Shown here: piece by piece, positions 28,498 through 36,773 of the stretch
How positions within the stretch are numbered: position 1 is the stretch's first letter
Layout of the letters: the number at the start of each line of letters is the position of its first letter
Origin: Algoriphagus marincola DSM 16067
GTDB lineage: Bacteria; Bacteroidota; Bacteroidia; Cytophagales; Cyclobacteriaceae
Assembly: GCF_000429405.1 (NCBI RefSeq)
Contig: NZ_AUBU01000003.1
Span: forward strand, 434,001-498,000
Direction: 5' to 3'
Length of the DNA stretch: 64,000 bases
Position numbers and translations under genes: made by a program
The notes under the pieces: generated by a model
Told to the model about the DNA's origin: nothing
The model's database searches: none
Seen by the model: the letters and a program-made list of their open reading frames with translations, nothing else

Positions 28498-28719
28498 ATG
28501 GACTTAAGCATACACTAAAATTTTTCCTGCTTTAAAAAATATTTTTTTCAAAATTTTATTCTAAAAATTTCGATTTAATATATAATTAATTCTAAAACCT
28601 ATATCAAAATTAGCTCTATTTAAAATATTTAAAAAAATTTGGCCTTCTTTTTATCAATTCAGTAAAATTTTACCAAAAAATTATTTTGCATTTAAAAAGT
28701 CTATGAATACATTTACGGC
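28498..28719 (+). other. AT-rich promoter region of aromatic operon
   Basis: Very AT-rich 222 bp between DAHP synthase isozyme 1 and the leader peptide of the second. No gene or clear hairpin is seen. The promoter of the downstream operon should lie here; TTATTTTGC near 28682 is the nearest approximation to a Bacteroidetes -7 element, without a good -33 partner. Confidence 0.4.
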
Positions 28720-28815
28720 ATGTTAATAACAGCAGCGATCTATTTTACTTTCTTTTACTTTTACTTTCGAATGCAAAATCGAATCGGAGCTGTGTATTGT
28801 CCAGTCAAAAACTAA
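28720..28815 (+). CDS. Phe/Tyr-rich leader peptide of aromatic operon
   Basis: A 31-codon reading frame from ATG at 28720 to TAA at 28813-28815, too short for routine gene finding. Residues 8-16 read YFTFFYFYF: five Phe and three Tyr codons in nine, exactly the products of the operon that follows. It ends 16 bp before an intrinsic terminator, which itself precedes the DAHP synthase-chorismate mutase gene. This is the arrangement of an attenuator such as pheL-pheA of E. coli, where ribosome stalling at scarce charged tRNA-Phe prevents termination (established principle). Translation and function here are inferred from the sequence alone. Confidence 0.8.
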   Translation: MLITAAIYFTFFYFYFRMQNRIGAVYCPVKN

Positions 28816-28863
28816 CAAAATATAAAAACACAAAAGCCCGATTCGAAAGAGTCGGGCTTTTTT
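28764..28863 (+). promoter_or_regulatory. Transcription attenuator with alternative RNA pairings
   Basis: Four RNA segments can compete. The terminator stem pairs 28832-28841 with 28852-28861. Its 5' arm and loop can instead pair with upstream leader RNA in two ways: 28779-28787 (TCGAATCGG) is a perfect 9-bp complement of 28838-28846, and 28764-28772 (CTTTCGAAT, at the end of the Tyr/Phe codons) of 28841-28849. The first two segments can also pair weakly with each other (TTCGA with TCGAA). A ribosome stalled in the Tyr/Phe codons would leave 28779-28787 free to form the antiterminator; this is inference. Confidence 0.7.
28832..28863 (+). terminator. Attenuator terminator before the aromatic operon
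   Basis: A perfect 10-bp stem (28832-28841 with 28852-28861, AAAAGCCCGA/TCGGGCTTTT) with a 10-nt loop and a run of six T residues. It lies 20 bp before the ATG of the DAHP synthase-chorismate mutase gene, so it must be bypassed for that operon to be expressed from the leader promoter. Confidence 0.9.
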
Positions 28864-28882
28864 CATTTAAACGCTCAGACGT

Positions 28883-29983
28883 ATGAAACCACACAAACAA
28901 ATCAAAGATTGGGGACTAGGATTGACCACCCCACTGATCATTGCAGGCCCTTGCTCTGCCGAAAGTCCAGAACAAATCGAAAAAATCTGCCTGGAAATGA
29001 AAGCAGAGAATGCAGTACCACAACTTTTCAGGGCTGGTATTTGGAAGCCGCGTACGCGTCCAGGTTCTTTTGAAGGAATCGGAGAAGAAGGCCTGAAGTG
29101 GATGGAAATCGTGAGACATCACTTGAATATCCCAATTACCGTAGAGGTAGGAAATGCAGCTCATGCAGAACTTGCTCTTAAGCATGGAGTAGATGTGGTT
29201 TGGGTTGGTGCCCGGACGACTGTCAATCCTTTTGCTGTTCAGGAAATTGCTGAAGCTCTCAGAGGATCTGATGTGCCAGTGATGGTGAAAAACCCCATGA
29301 ACCCTGATTTGGACCTTTGGATGGGTGCATTAGAAAGAATGCATGCAGTTGGTTTGGACAAACTAGCAGCAATCCACCGTGGATTTTCAGATGCTTATGA
29401 CAAAAGATTCAGAAATAAGCCAAACTGGTCCATGCCTATTCACTTGAAGCGAGTTTGGACAGGAATGGAAGTTATCAATGACCCTTCTCATATCGTAGGA
29501 AAAAGAGACGGAATCCTAGATATTTCTCAACGAGCTATGAACTTTGGTTTGGATGGACTGATGATAGAGACTCATCACGATCCAGATAATGCCTGGTCTG
29601 ATGCCAAGCAGCAAGTGACTCCAAAAGCTTTGCGCGAGATACTCAACTCGATTGATTTCAAGGAGCCGCTCGAAAATATGAAGCCAGATGAGCGATTGGA
29701 AGATCTTCGCCGTGCAGTTGACCACTTGGATGATCAACTTTTGGATGTACTTCAGGAGCGTTTTGCAGTGATCGATCAGATCGGAGAGCACAAGAGACAG
29801 CATCACCTGACGGTATTCCAATCCGGAAGATGGAAGGAAGTCATGGAAAGCCGTACTCAAAAAGGTGTGAAGAAAAACCTCAGTGAGAAATTCATGAAAG
29901 AGTTACTTTATTCGATTCATGAAGAATCAGTAAAGCGTCAAGAAAAACAACTCCGGGAAGCAGACGCAGTAAAAAAAGCATAA
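28883..29983 (+). CDS. DAHP synthase-chorismate mutase fusion, isozyme 2
   Basis: Bifunctional first enzyme of aromatic synthesis plus the branch enzyme leading to prephenate, 366 residues. DAHP synthase motifs: IAGPCSAES near residue 20, KPRTRPGSFEG near 54, VGARTTVNPF, AIHRGFSD and NDPSHIVGKRDG, with metal-binding His and Asp in ETHHDPDNAWSDA. The C-terminal AroQ chorismate mutase has DLRRAVDHLDDQLLDVLQER and IGEHKRQ. It closely parallels isozyme 1 but starts with a proper ATG and lies directly behind an attenuator. It heads the aroB-aroA-pheA-aminotransferase-tyrA series on the same strand, so its output is channelled to Phe and Tyr. Confidence 0.92.
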   Translation: MKPHKQIKDWGLGLTTPLIIAGPCSAESPEQIEKICLEMKAENAVPQLFRAGIWKPRTRPGSFEGIGEEGLKWMEIVRHHLNIPITVEVGNAAHAELALKHGVDVVWVGARTTVNPFAVQEIAEALRGSDVPVMVKNPMNPDLDLWMGALERMHAVGLDKLAAIHRGFSDAYDKRFRNKPNWSMPIHLKRVWTGMEVINDPSHIVGKRDGILDISQRAMNFGLDGLMIETHHDPDNAWSDAKQQVTPKALREILNSIDFKEPLENMKPDERLEDLRRAVDHLDDQLLDVLQERFAVIDQIGEHKRQHHLTVFQSGRWKEVMESRTQKGVKKNLSEKFMKELLYSIHEESVKRQEKQLREADAVKKA

Positions 29984-30060
29984 AAGGAAATTCTGGAAAA
30001 AGGAATAGAATAATTATTCCTTTTTCTGCTTTCAGCTAACTTTATACAAAATTCAGGTTT

Positions 30061-31095
30061 GTGAATCCAGTCCATATTACTCAAAATATAGCTTTTGAAT
30101 TACGAAGTAGGTTAGCCAATCTTTCTCACTCGTCCATATTTCTCCTAAGTGATGAAAACACTGAAAAAATGTGTTTTCCCGCCATTGCTGAGGTTTTGGG
30201 TGATGATTTCTATCACTTCACAGTACCTCAGGGTGAGAAGCATAAAACCCTTGAAACCTGCTCGTTAATCTGGAAGGAGATGACTGCAGCCGGTCTAGAC
30301 CGAAAAGCCATCATGATCAACTTGGGCGGTGGAGTGATTGGTGATATGGGTGGTTTCTGTGCTAGTATCTACAAAAGAGGCATTCGTTTCATCACTATCC
30401 CTACCACCCTACTATCTCAAGTCGACGCAAGCGTAGGTGGTAAGCTTGGGGTGGATTTCCAGGGCTTGAAAAACCACCTCGGGGTGTTCAATGAACCCGA
30501 AATGGTCTTGATTGCACCTGAATTTCTTAAAACTCTTCCCGAAAGAGAACTTAGATCAGGCTTCGCTGAAGTCATCAAGCATGGACTGATTCAAGACAAG
30601 TCCTATTTTGAAAAGCTTGATTTTGAAAAATGGGAGAAAAATGATTGGAAAGCACTCATTGAGCATTCGATTCAAATCAAAAAATACGTGGTCCACACAG
30701 ATCCAAAGGAGAGTGGTTTTAGAAAAATCCTAAACTTCGGGCATACCATAGGCCATGCAATGGAAACCTTCTACCTCGATTCGGAAAAGCATTTGCTTCA
30801 TGGTGAAGCCATTGCAGCAGGAATGATCTGCGAGGCTTGGCTATCCCAACAGAAATGTGGCTTGAATCAGAGCGAACTTGACACTATCGTAAAGACCATT
30901 CTACAAGTCTATGGCAAGACAGAAATCCTGGATAATGAGCTAGAATCAATTGTCAATCTCTGTCTGCAGGACAAAAAAAATGAAGGAAAAACCATTCTTT
31001 TCTCCCTTCTTGACCAAATAGGTAAGTGCCAATACAATATTCCTGCGAGCCAGAAGGAGATTGCTGAGGCCCTTTCTTTTTATCAATCTCTATAA
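30061..31095 (+). CDS. aroB: 3-Dehydroquinate synthase
   Basis: NAD- and metal-dependent enzyme that converts DAHP to 3-dehydroquinate, second step of the shikimate pathway. The 344-residue protein has VPQGEKHKTLET near residue 60, the NAD-binding NLGGGVIGDMGGFCAS near residue 86, RFITIPTTLLSQVDASVGGK near residue 111, and metal ligands in GFAEVIKHG and NFGHTIGHAME. It starts with GTG at 30061; no nearby ATG fits. It lies 77 bp after the DAHP synthase gene and 13 bp before aroA. Confidence 0.95.
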   Translation: MNPVHITQNIAFELRSRLANLSHSSIFLLSDENTEKMCFPAIAEVLGDDFYHFTVPQGEKHKTLETCSLIWKEMTAAGLDRKAIMINLGGGVIGDMGGFCASIYKRGIRFITIPTTLLSQVDASVGGKLGVDFQGLKNHLGVFNEPEMVLIAPEFLKTLPERELRSGFAEVIKHGLIQDKSYFEKLDFEKWEKNDWKALIEHSIQIKKYVVHTDPKESGFRKILNFGHTIGHAMETFYLDSEKHLLHGEAIAAGMICEAWLSQQKCGLNQSELDTIVKTILQVYGKTEILDNELESIVNLCLQDKKNEGKTILFSLLDQIGKCQYNIPASQKEIAEALSFYQSL

Positions 31096-31108
31096 CGAAA
31101 ATCCCCCA

Positions 31109-32332
31109 ATGGAAATACTCGAACTTGGGCAAAAAGCCCGCTTCGAAGCAAAGGAAATTCCCCTCCCTTCCTCAAAAAGTGAATCAAACAGAGTCTTAAT
31201 TATTGACGCTTTGACCGAAGGTCAAAATCAAATTCATAATCTCGCAGAAGCTAGGGATACCCAGACTATGATCCGTCTCCTTCAGACCAATCCACCGATT
31301 TTCGATGTATTGGATGCAGGTACCACTATGAGATTCTTAACCGCTTTCGCCGCAGCGACCAACCAGAATAAAGTCATGACCGGAACTCCCAGAATGTGTC
31401 AGCGACCCATCGGTATTTTGGTTGAGGCTCTGCGAAGCATTGGAGCTGAAATCCATTATATGAATGAAGAGGGCTTTCCACCTCTCGCAATTCATGGCAT
31501 GAAAGAACAAAGCCAGAATAGGGTAAAAATCCGGGGGGATGTTTCCAGTCAGTATATCTCAGCCATGCTGATGATAGCTCCCACTTTACCTTTGGGTTTG
31601 GAAATCGAATTGGAAGGGAAAGTTGGAAGTCGCACCTACATAGAAATGACACTTCAGCTGATGGAGAAATTCGGAGTATCGCACTCTTGGGAAGACAATT
31701 TGATTAGTATAAAACCTCAAAAATATCAATCTGGGACCTTTTCAGTGGAAAGCGATTGGTCAGGAGCAAGCTATTGGTTTAGTCTTTTGGCTTGTGCTGA
31801 TGAAGGCACTTTTTTCCTCAAAGGACTAAAAGAAGATAGCCTACAGGGTGACTCCGAAATCGTAAGGATTATGGAGAATTTTGGCATCAAAAGCACTTTC
31901 AAAGAAGGCGGTCTTTTAATTGAAAAACAGCAGGTTAAAGGCATTTCTCATATTGATTTCACTCACTGTCCGGACCTAGCCCAAACGGTAGCGGTTACCT
32001 GTGCAATCATTGGTCAGAAGGTGAAATTTACTGGACTCGAAAGTCTTCGAATCAAGGAAACAGATCGCATTTTTGCTTTGCAGCAAGAGCTGGCAAAATT
32101 CAATGCTGAACTCAAGGAAGTAGAGCCGGATATTTTTGAAGTGATACCATCGGTCACGATGCCAAGCGAAGTTCAGATTCACACCTATGATGATCACCGA
32201 ATGGCCATGGCATTCATGCCGCTTTTGACCAAAACCAAGGTCAAAATGGAGGATCCATCCGTGGTCAATAAGTCCTACCCAAGCTTCTGGGATCACTGCG
32301 AGTCTTTGGGTATTCAAATACAGAAGTCATGA
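31109..32332 (+). CDS. aroA: 3-Phosphoshikimate 1-carboxyvinyltransferase (EPSP synthase)
   Basis: Joins shikimate 3-phosphate with phosphoenolpyruvate to make EPSP. The 407-residue protein has PLPSSKSESNRVLI near residue 19 with the conserved Lys and Ser-Asn-Arg, the LDAGTTMRFLTAFAA loop near residue 69 (DAGTTMR in place of the commoner NAGTAMR), and LRIKETDRI and YDDHRMAMAF near the C-terminus. The ATG at 31109 gives a normal N-terminus; an upstream in-frame start at 31061 would overlap aroB and is less likely. Its stop overlaps the pheA start (ATGA). Confidence 0.93.
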   Translation: MEILELGQKARFEAKEIPLPSSKSESNRVLIIDALTEGQNQIHNLAEARDTQTMIRLLQTNPPIFDVLDAGTTMRFLTAFAAATNQNKVMTGTPRMCQRPIGILVEALRSIGAEIHYMNEEGFPPLAIHGMKEQSQNRVKIRGDVSSQYISAMLMIAPTLPLGLEIELEGKVGSRTYIEMTLQLMEKFGVSHSWEDNLISIKPQKYQSGTFSVESDWSGASYWFSLLACADEGTFFLKGLKEDSLQGDSEIVRIMENFGIKSTFKEGGLLIEKQQVKGISHIDFTHCPDLAQTVAVTCAIIGQKVKFTGLESLRIKETDRIFALQQELAKFNAELKEVEPDIFEVIPSVTMPSEVQIHTYDDHRMAMAFMPLLTKTKVKMEDPSVVNKSYPSFWDHCESLGIQIQKS

Positions 32333-33153
32333 AGCAAATGATTGCTATCCAGGGAATTCCAGGTTCTTTTCACCACCAAGTGGCGATTCAAGAGTATGGT
32401 AGAGAAGCTGAGATTTTAACCTTTTCAACCTTTGAGGAAGTAGCTAAAGCTGTATTCAAAGAAGAAGCTACGGTGGGTGTCATGGCTATTGAAAACTCCA
32501 TTGCCGGAGCCATTCTGCCAAACTACGACCTCATAGACCGCTATGGACTGAAAATTATTGGAGAATACTACCTCTCAATTTCTCATCAATTCATGGTCCT
32601 GCCAGGTCAAAAAATAGAGGATATCCATGAGGTTCGTTCTCATCCCATGGCTTTGCTCCAATGCAAAGCTTTTCTCAACCATTATCCTGAAATCAAACGT
32701 ATCGATGACATCGATACAGCTACAGTGGCGAAGCGTATTTCAGAGCAAAAGCTAAAAGGAGTAGCAGCCATAGCCAGCGAAATAGCAGCAGAAATCTACA
32801 ATTTAGAGATTTTGGTGAGTGATATCCAATCGGTCAAGAGCAATTTTACCAGGTTCATTTTTCTTGGAAAAACTGCTCAACCCAAGGATCAAACGCCCAA
32901 TAAGGCATCCATTAAAATCACCATTCAAAATAAGGCCGGTAGTTTGGCCAGGTTGCTCACGCATTTCAGTAATTTACATTTAGATTTGAGTAAGATTCAA
33001 TCGATTCCTGTCATCGAAAAGCCTTGGGAATATGCTTTTTTTATTGATTTGGTTTTTGACAATTACCATGACTACCACGAGGCCATGCGGGTAGCGAAAG
33101 CAGAATTTGGAGAGTTGAAAATATTGGGTGAATACCATAACCGAAAAGCATGA
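32329..33153 (+). CDS. pheA: Prephenate dehydratase with ACT domain
   Basis: Converts prephenate to phenylpyruvate, the Phe branch. The 274-residue protein has the catalytic domain (1-180) with IQGIPGSFHHQVA at the start, MAIENSIAGAI near residue 54 and the signature SNFTRFIFLG near residue 172. An ACT domain follows (about 196-274) with KAGSLARLLTHFS and IQSIPVIEKPWEY, the position where Phe binds for feedback inhibition. It lacks a fused chorismate mutase; that activity is on the DAHP synthase fusions. Start and stop overlap the neighbouring genes by 4 bp each. Confidence 0.93.
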   Translation: MKQMIAIQGIPGSFHHQVAIQEYGREAEILTFSTFEEVAKAVFKEEATVGVMAIENSIAGAILPNYDLIDRYGLKIIGEYYLSISHQFMVLPGQKIEDIHEVRSHPMALLQCKAFLNHYPEIKRIDDIDTATVAKRISEQKLKGVAAIASEIAAEIYNLEILVSDIQSVKSNFTRFIFLGKTAQPKDQTPNKASIKITIQNKAGSLARLLTHFSNLHLDLSKIQSIPVIEKPWEYAFFIDLVFDNYHDYHEAMRVAKAEFGELKILGEYHNRKA

Positions 33154-34292
33154 AGGGATTTGCAAAGCGCACGGAAGAGGCTAAAGAATACTACTTTTCG
33201 GCAAAATTACGAGAGGTCAATCAGCTTATAGCTTCGGGAAAACCGATCATTAATTTAGGAATCGGAAGCCCAGATCTTTCTCCACCAAATTCAGTTATTC
33301 AAGCTTTACAAAATACAGCCAGTCATGGTAATTCCCACGGATACCAATCGTATCAGGGAATCCCAGAGTTGAGAGTTGCAATGGCTGAATACTATGAAAG
33401 GGAATTTGGAGTTTCCCTAAATCCAGATCAACAAATTCTTCCTCTCATGGGGTCCAAAGAAGGCATTATGCATGTCAGCATGGCTTTTCTGAACCCCGGT
33501 GATGAAGTATTGATTCCAAATCCTGGGTACCCTACTTATCGATCCGTAACCGAATTACTTGACTGCAAGGCAATCAGCTATCCCCTTCTATCTGATGGCT
33601 CTCCGGATTTTGATCTTTTGGAAAAGCAGGACTTAAGCAAAGTGAAGATTCTTTGGGTGAATTATCCGCACATGCCTACAGGACATAGAGGCAGTAAGGC
33701 ACTCTTTCAGAAACTTGTGGACTTTGCCCAAAAACATGATCTAATTTTGATCAATGACAATCCCTACAGTCATATTCTGAATACGGAACCCATCAGCATC
33801 TTTTCGATTGAAGGTGCGGAAGAAGTTGCCTTAGAATTAAATTCACTGAGCAAAACTTTCAATATTCCTGGATGGCGTGTAGGAATGGTACTAGGTCAGG
33901 AAAATTGGATCAAAGCAATCACCCGAATCAAGTCCAATATGGATTCGGGGATGTTTTTAGGAATTCAACGCGGGGCTGTTGAGGCATTGAGACTAGGAAA
34001 AAATTGGTTTGCAGATATCAATGAGGAATATGAAAAACGAAGAAAATTAGTCTGGGACTTGGCAACGCTTCTCGATTTGGATTTCTCCAAAGATCGTTCA
34101 GGTCTTTTCGTTTGGGGAAAATTACCGGTCGACAAATCAGCTCAAGAGCTTGTAGATTGGCTTTTGTATGAAAAAAACATATTCATCACCCCTGGGGAGA
34201 TTTTCGGAGAAGAAGGTGAAAATCACGTTCGAATTTCCCTTTGCCTACCTGAATTCAAAATATTGGAAGCTATTAAACGATTAAAAAATTAA
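33150..34292 (+). CDS. Class I/II aminotransferase, probably aromatic
   Basis: Fold type I PLP enzyme of 380 residues. Seen: INLGIGSPDLSPP near residue 34, YQSYQGIPELR near residue 67, the Asn in NYPHMPTG (NYPxxPTG) near residue 170, and the PLP Lys in LSKTFNIPGWRVGM near residue 235. In sequence it resembles LL-diaminopimelate and alanine-type aminotransferases, but its position, overlapping pheA by 4 bp and 7 bp before tyrA, strongly suggests that it transaminates phenylpyruvate and 4-hydroxyphenylpyruvate (inference). Confidence 0.85.
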   Translation: MKGFAKRTEEAKEYYFSAKLREVNQLIASGKPIINLGIGSPDLSPPNSVIQALQNTASHGNSHGYQSYQGIPELRVAMAEYYEREFGVSLNPDQQILPLMGSKEGIMHVSMAFLNPGDEVLIPNPGYPTYRSVTELLDCKAISYPLLSDGSPDFDLLEKQDLSKVKILWVNYPHMPTGHRGSKALFQKLVDFAQKHDLILINDNPYSHILNTEPISIFSIEGAEEVALELNSLSKTFNIPGWRVGMVLGQENWIKAITRIKSNMDSGMFLGIQRGAVEALRLGKNWFADINEEYEKRRKLVWDLATLLDLDFSKDRSGLFVWGKLPVDKSAQELVDWLLYEKNIFITPGEIFGEEGENHVRISLCLPEFKILEAIKRLKN

Positions 34293-34298
34293 AGATTT

Positions 34299-35150
34299 AT
34301 GAACAAGATTCACATTATCGGATTGGGCCTTTTGGGAGGTTCTTTTGGCCTAGCTGCCCGTCGAAAGTTCCCTGAATTGACTATTACTGGATTCGATATT
34401 TCCGAGAAAAACCTCAAGGATGCCGAGGTTTTGGGAATCATTACCGAAGCAAAAGAAAACCCAGATTCTGATACGGATATTATTCTTTTAGCTACTCCTG
34501 CCGATAGCTTAGGAGATATTCTGGAAAAAACACTGAATGAAATCGGTGAAAATACGCTTGTAATCGATTTAGGATCCACCAAAAGTAATCTTTGCGCTCT
34601 CGCTGGAAAGCATTCGAAGCGGAGGCAATACCTTGCTGGCCACCCTATAGCAGGTACTGAGTACAGTGGACCAAAAGCAGCTTTTGCAGAATTGTTAGAC
34701 GGAAAAGTCATGATTCTTTGTGAAATGGACAAAACCGATCTTCATCTGAAAGAAAAAGCCTACCAGCTTTTTGAGGCCTTGAACATGAAATTACGCTTCA
34801 TGGATCCGGAAGAGCATGATCGTCATTTGGCGTTTGTCTCTCACCTGTCCCATGTGAGTTCCTTTATGCTTGGAAAGACTGTCCTTCAGAAAATGGAAGA
34901 TGATCGGAATATCTTAGACATGGCGGGTTCTGGCTTTGCTTCGACTGTTCGATTGGCAAAATCCAGCCCATCCATGTGGGCTCCAATCTTGACAGAAAAT
35001 AAGGAGAATATCCTCCAAGCACTTGATGGCTACATCTCCAATCTCTCCAGTATCCGTGATTTGATTGCAAATAATGATGGTGAAAAAATCCACCAAGAAC
35101 TAGCAGATATCAATAAAATTCGAGACATCTTGGACTTGGGTCGAGGATAA
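34299..35150 (+). CDS. tyrA: Prephenate dehydrogenase
   Basis: NAD(P)-dependent oxidative decarboxylation of prephenate to 4-hydroxyphenylpyruvate, the Tyr branch. The 283-residue protein begins with the dinucleotide loop IGLGLLGGSFGLA (residues 6-18), followed by AGHPIAGTEYSGP near residue 113 and the catalytic region HDRHLAFVSHLSHVSS near residue 169. No ACT domain is fused. It is the last gene of the aromatic operon. Confidence 0.92.
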   Translation: MNKIHIIGLGLLGGSFGLAARRKFPELTITGFDISEKNLKDAEVLGIITEAKENPDSDTDIILLATPADSLGDILEKTLNEIGENTLVIDLGSTKSNLCALAGKHSKRRQYLAGHPIAGTEYSGPKAAFAELLDGKVMILCEMDKTDLHLKEKAYQLFEALNMKLRFMDPEEHDRHLAFVSHLSHVSSFMLGKTVLQKMEDDRNILDMAGSGFASTVRLAKSSPSMWAPILTENKENILQALDGYISNLSSIRDLIANNDGEKIHQELADINKIRDILDLGRG

Positions 35151-35185
35151 GGAAAAATAGGCTTTAAAAACTGATTTTCAATTAT

Positions 35186-35204
35186 TTATTCAATTTTTGA
35201 ATAA
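35186..35204 (+). terminator. Weak AT hairpin after tyrA
   Basis: An 8-bp perfect inverted repeat (35186-35193 with 35197-35204, TTATTCAA/TTGAATAA) with a 3-nt loop, 36 bp after the tyrA stop. It is AT-only apart from one pair, so termination is doubtful. Confidence 0.35.
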
Positions 35205-35284
35205 TCAATTATGGATATCCGCTTTCTTACCAGAATTGACAAAAAGTCGGCTTATTGTCTACTGAAAGGATCAGAATCCGGAAG

Positions 35285-35309
35285 CTTCGGTCTTCGGTCT
35301 TCGTTCTTC
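35285..35309. repeat. CTTCGGT short tandem repeat
   Basis: Three 7-bp units (CTTCGGT, CTTCGGT, CTTCGTT) and a partial fourth, between tyrA and the kelch gene. No function is seen. Confidence 0.6.
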
Positions 35310-35392
35310 CAACCAGTCAAGCAAAGTAAATAAGGCAACTGGCATGATTGCGGATAATCATATAATCAATTCTCTACCGAAAACAAAAACCT

Positions 35393-36388
35393 ATGAAAAC
35401 CGCTCTATTCGTCCTTCTCTTATTTTCTTTTGGCTATGTTACGCTTGGTCAAGAGACCTGGAAAGAAATCCAAGCCAAAGGAGATGCCATGAAACGGCAT
35501 GAAAACTCCTTTGTGGAATGCAATGGTAAATTTTATGCTTTAGGAGGCCGCGGTGATCGATCAGTGGATGAATTTGATCCTAATACCTCCACTTGGAGCC
35601 AAATAGCAGATGCCCCTATGGAAATAAGCCATTTTCAGGCGGTAAGCTTTGAAGATGAAATCTGGGTTTTGGGAGCCATGACCGGGAATTATCCTCACGA
35701 ACCACCCATTACTCATGCTTGGATTTTCAATCCTGAAACGAAAAATTGGAGAAAAGGACCTGAGTTACCCGCAGGACGCATTAGAGGCTCAGCAGGGGTA
35801 GCGGTCAGAGAAGGGAAAATCTATTTAGTCGGCGGCATACAAGATGGACACTACGAGGGGTTTGTTCCTTGGTTTGATGTCTTGGATCCCGAGAAGGGTA
35901 CTTGGGAAAAACTTCCCGATGCTCCTCGAGCCCGTGACCACGTCAGTGCGGCGATAGTAGGAAATAGATTATATCTTGCAGGAGGTCGAACATCCCATGC
36001 AGCTGTAGGCAAAGTTCTGGAAACCACCATCGAAGAAATCGATTACTTTGATTTTGAAACTGGAAAATGGGAGACCATTGATACCACCCTCCCTACTCCA
36101 AGAGCTGGAAATTCAAATTTGGGAATTGGCCCCTACTTGGTCATTTTGAATGGAGAAAGTGCTGCGCAGGAATCAGCTCACGCAGAAGTTGAAGTCTTGG
36201 ATACTAGAAATCATACTTGGAAACTTCTCCCAAAATTGAATCAAGGTAGGCATGGCACAGGGGTGGTATTTTGGGAAGGAAAAATCTATGTAGCTGCGGG
36301 ATCCGCCAATCGTGGCGGAGGCCCAGAACTCAATACTATCGAAATGATCGACTGGGAAAAAGCAATAAAGGAATCAAATCAACCCTGA
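35393..36388 (+). CDS. Secreted kelch-repeat beta-propeller protein
   Basis: A 331-residue exported protein: signal peptide with ALFVLLLFSFGYVTLGQ (residues 4-20), followed by six or so kelch blades. Repeated marks are GKFYALGG near residue 45, GKIYLVGG near residue 141, NRLYLAGG near residue 188 and GKIYVAAGS near residue 298, each followed by a charged loop and a W-x-x-L/I segment such as NWRKGPELP and TWEKLPDAP. No enzyme domain is attached; related proteins include sialic-acid mutarotase NanM, but the specific role cannot be read. Stand-alone gene. Confidence 0.85.
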   Translation: MKTALFVLLLFSFGYVTLGQETWKEIQAKGDAMKRHENSFVECNGKFYALGGRGDRSVDEFDPNTSTWSQIADAPMEISHFQAVSFEDEIWVLGAMTGNYPHEPPITHAWIFNPETKNWRKGPELPAGRIRGSAGVAVREGKIYLVGGIQDGHYEGFVPWFDVLDPEKGTWEKLPDAPRARDHVSAAIVGNRLYLAGGRTSHAAVGKVLETTIEEIDYFDFETGKWETIDTTLPTPRAGNSNLGIGPYLVILNGESAAQESAHAEVEVLDTRNHTWKLLPKLNQGRHGTGVVFWEGKIYVAAGSANRGGGPELNTIEMIDWEKAIKESNQP

Positions 36389-36491
36389 ATAAGGTTTTGC
36401 ATTTCTTTTTTCCAAAAACTCGAACAAGTAGAACGATTGCCGGGAACAATTTCGTGACTAATGCCATTTTCTAAGCATTAAAATAATCAAA

Positions 36492-36707
36492 ATGAAAACA
36501 CTCAAATTCAAAACCAATATCAACTGTAATAACTGCCTCTCCAAAGTAAGCCCAAAGCTTGATGAGGAAACAAAAATCGAATCCTGGGAGGTAGATTTAA
36601 ATAGCGATGACCGCATCCTCACTGTCAATTCCGAAAGTATTACCAATGAGGAAGTTTTCAAAACTGTGCTGAAAGCAGGTTTTATTGCCAAACCTCTTGA
36701 ATCTTAA
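36492..36707 (+). CDS. HMA-domain metal-binding protein
   Basis: A 71-residue copper-chaperone-like protein with the ferredoxin-like heavy-metal-associated fold. The metal loop is NINCNNC with Cys12 and Cys15, the CxxC pair; the usual preceding Met is Asn11 minus one here (I-N-C rather than M-x-C). It lies 66 bp upstream of the HYC-type gene and starts a metal efflux cluster. Copper(I) is the likely ligand from context. Confidence 0.8.
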   Translation: MKTLKFKTNINCNNCLSKVSPKLDEETKIESWEVDLNSDDRILTVNSESITNEEVFKTVLKAGFIAKPLES

Positions 36708-36773
36708 GGTTTTGAGAATATCCATTCAATTTTTTAAAAACCCTATTTCAAAAAAAGTCGTATTTTTGAATTC

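Noticed and set aside
35285..35309. CRISPR-like repeat
   Set aside because: The 7-bp units have no spacers, no palindromic repeat of usual length and no cas genes nearby.
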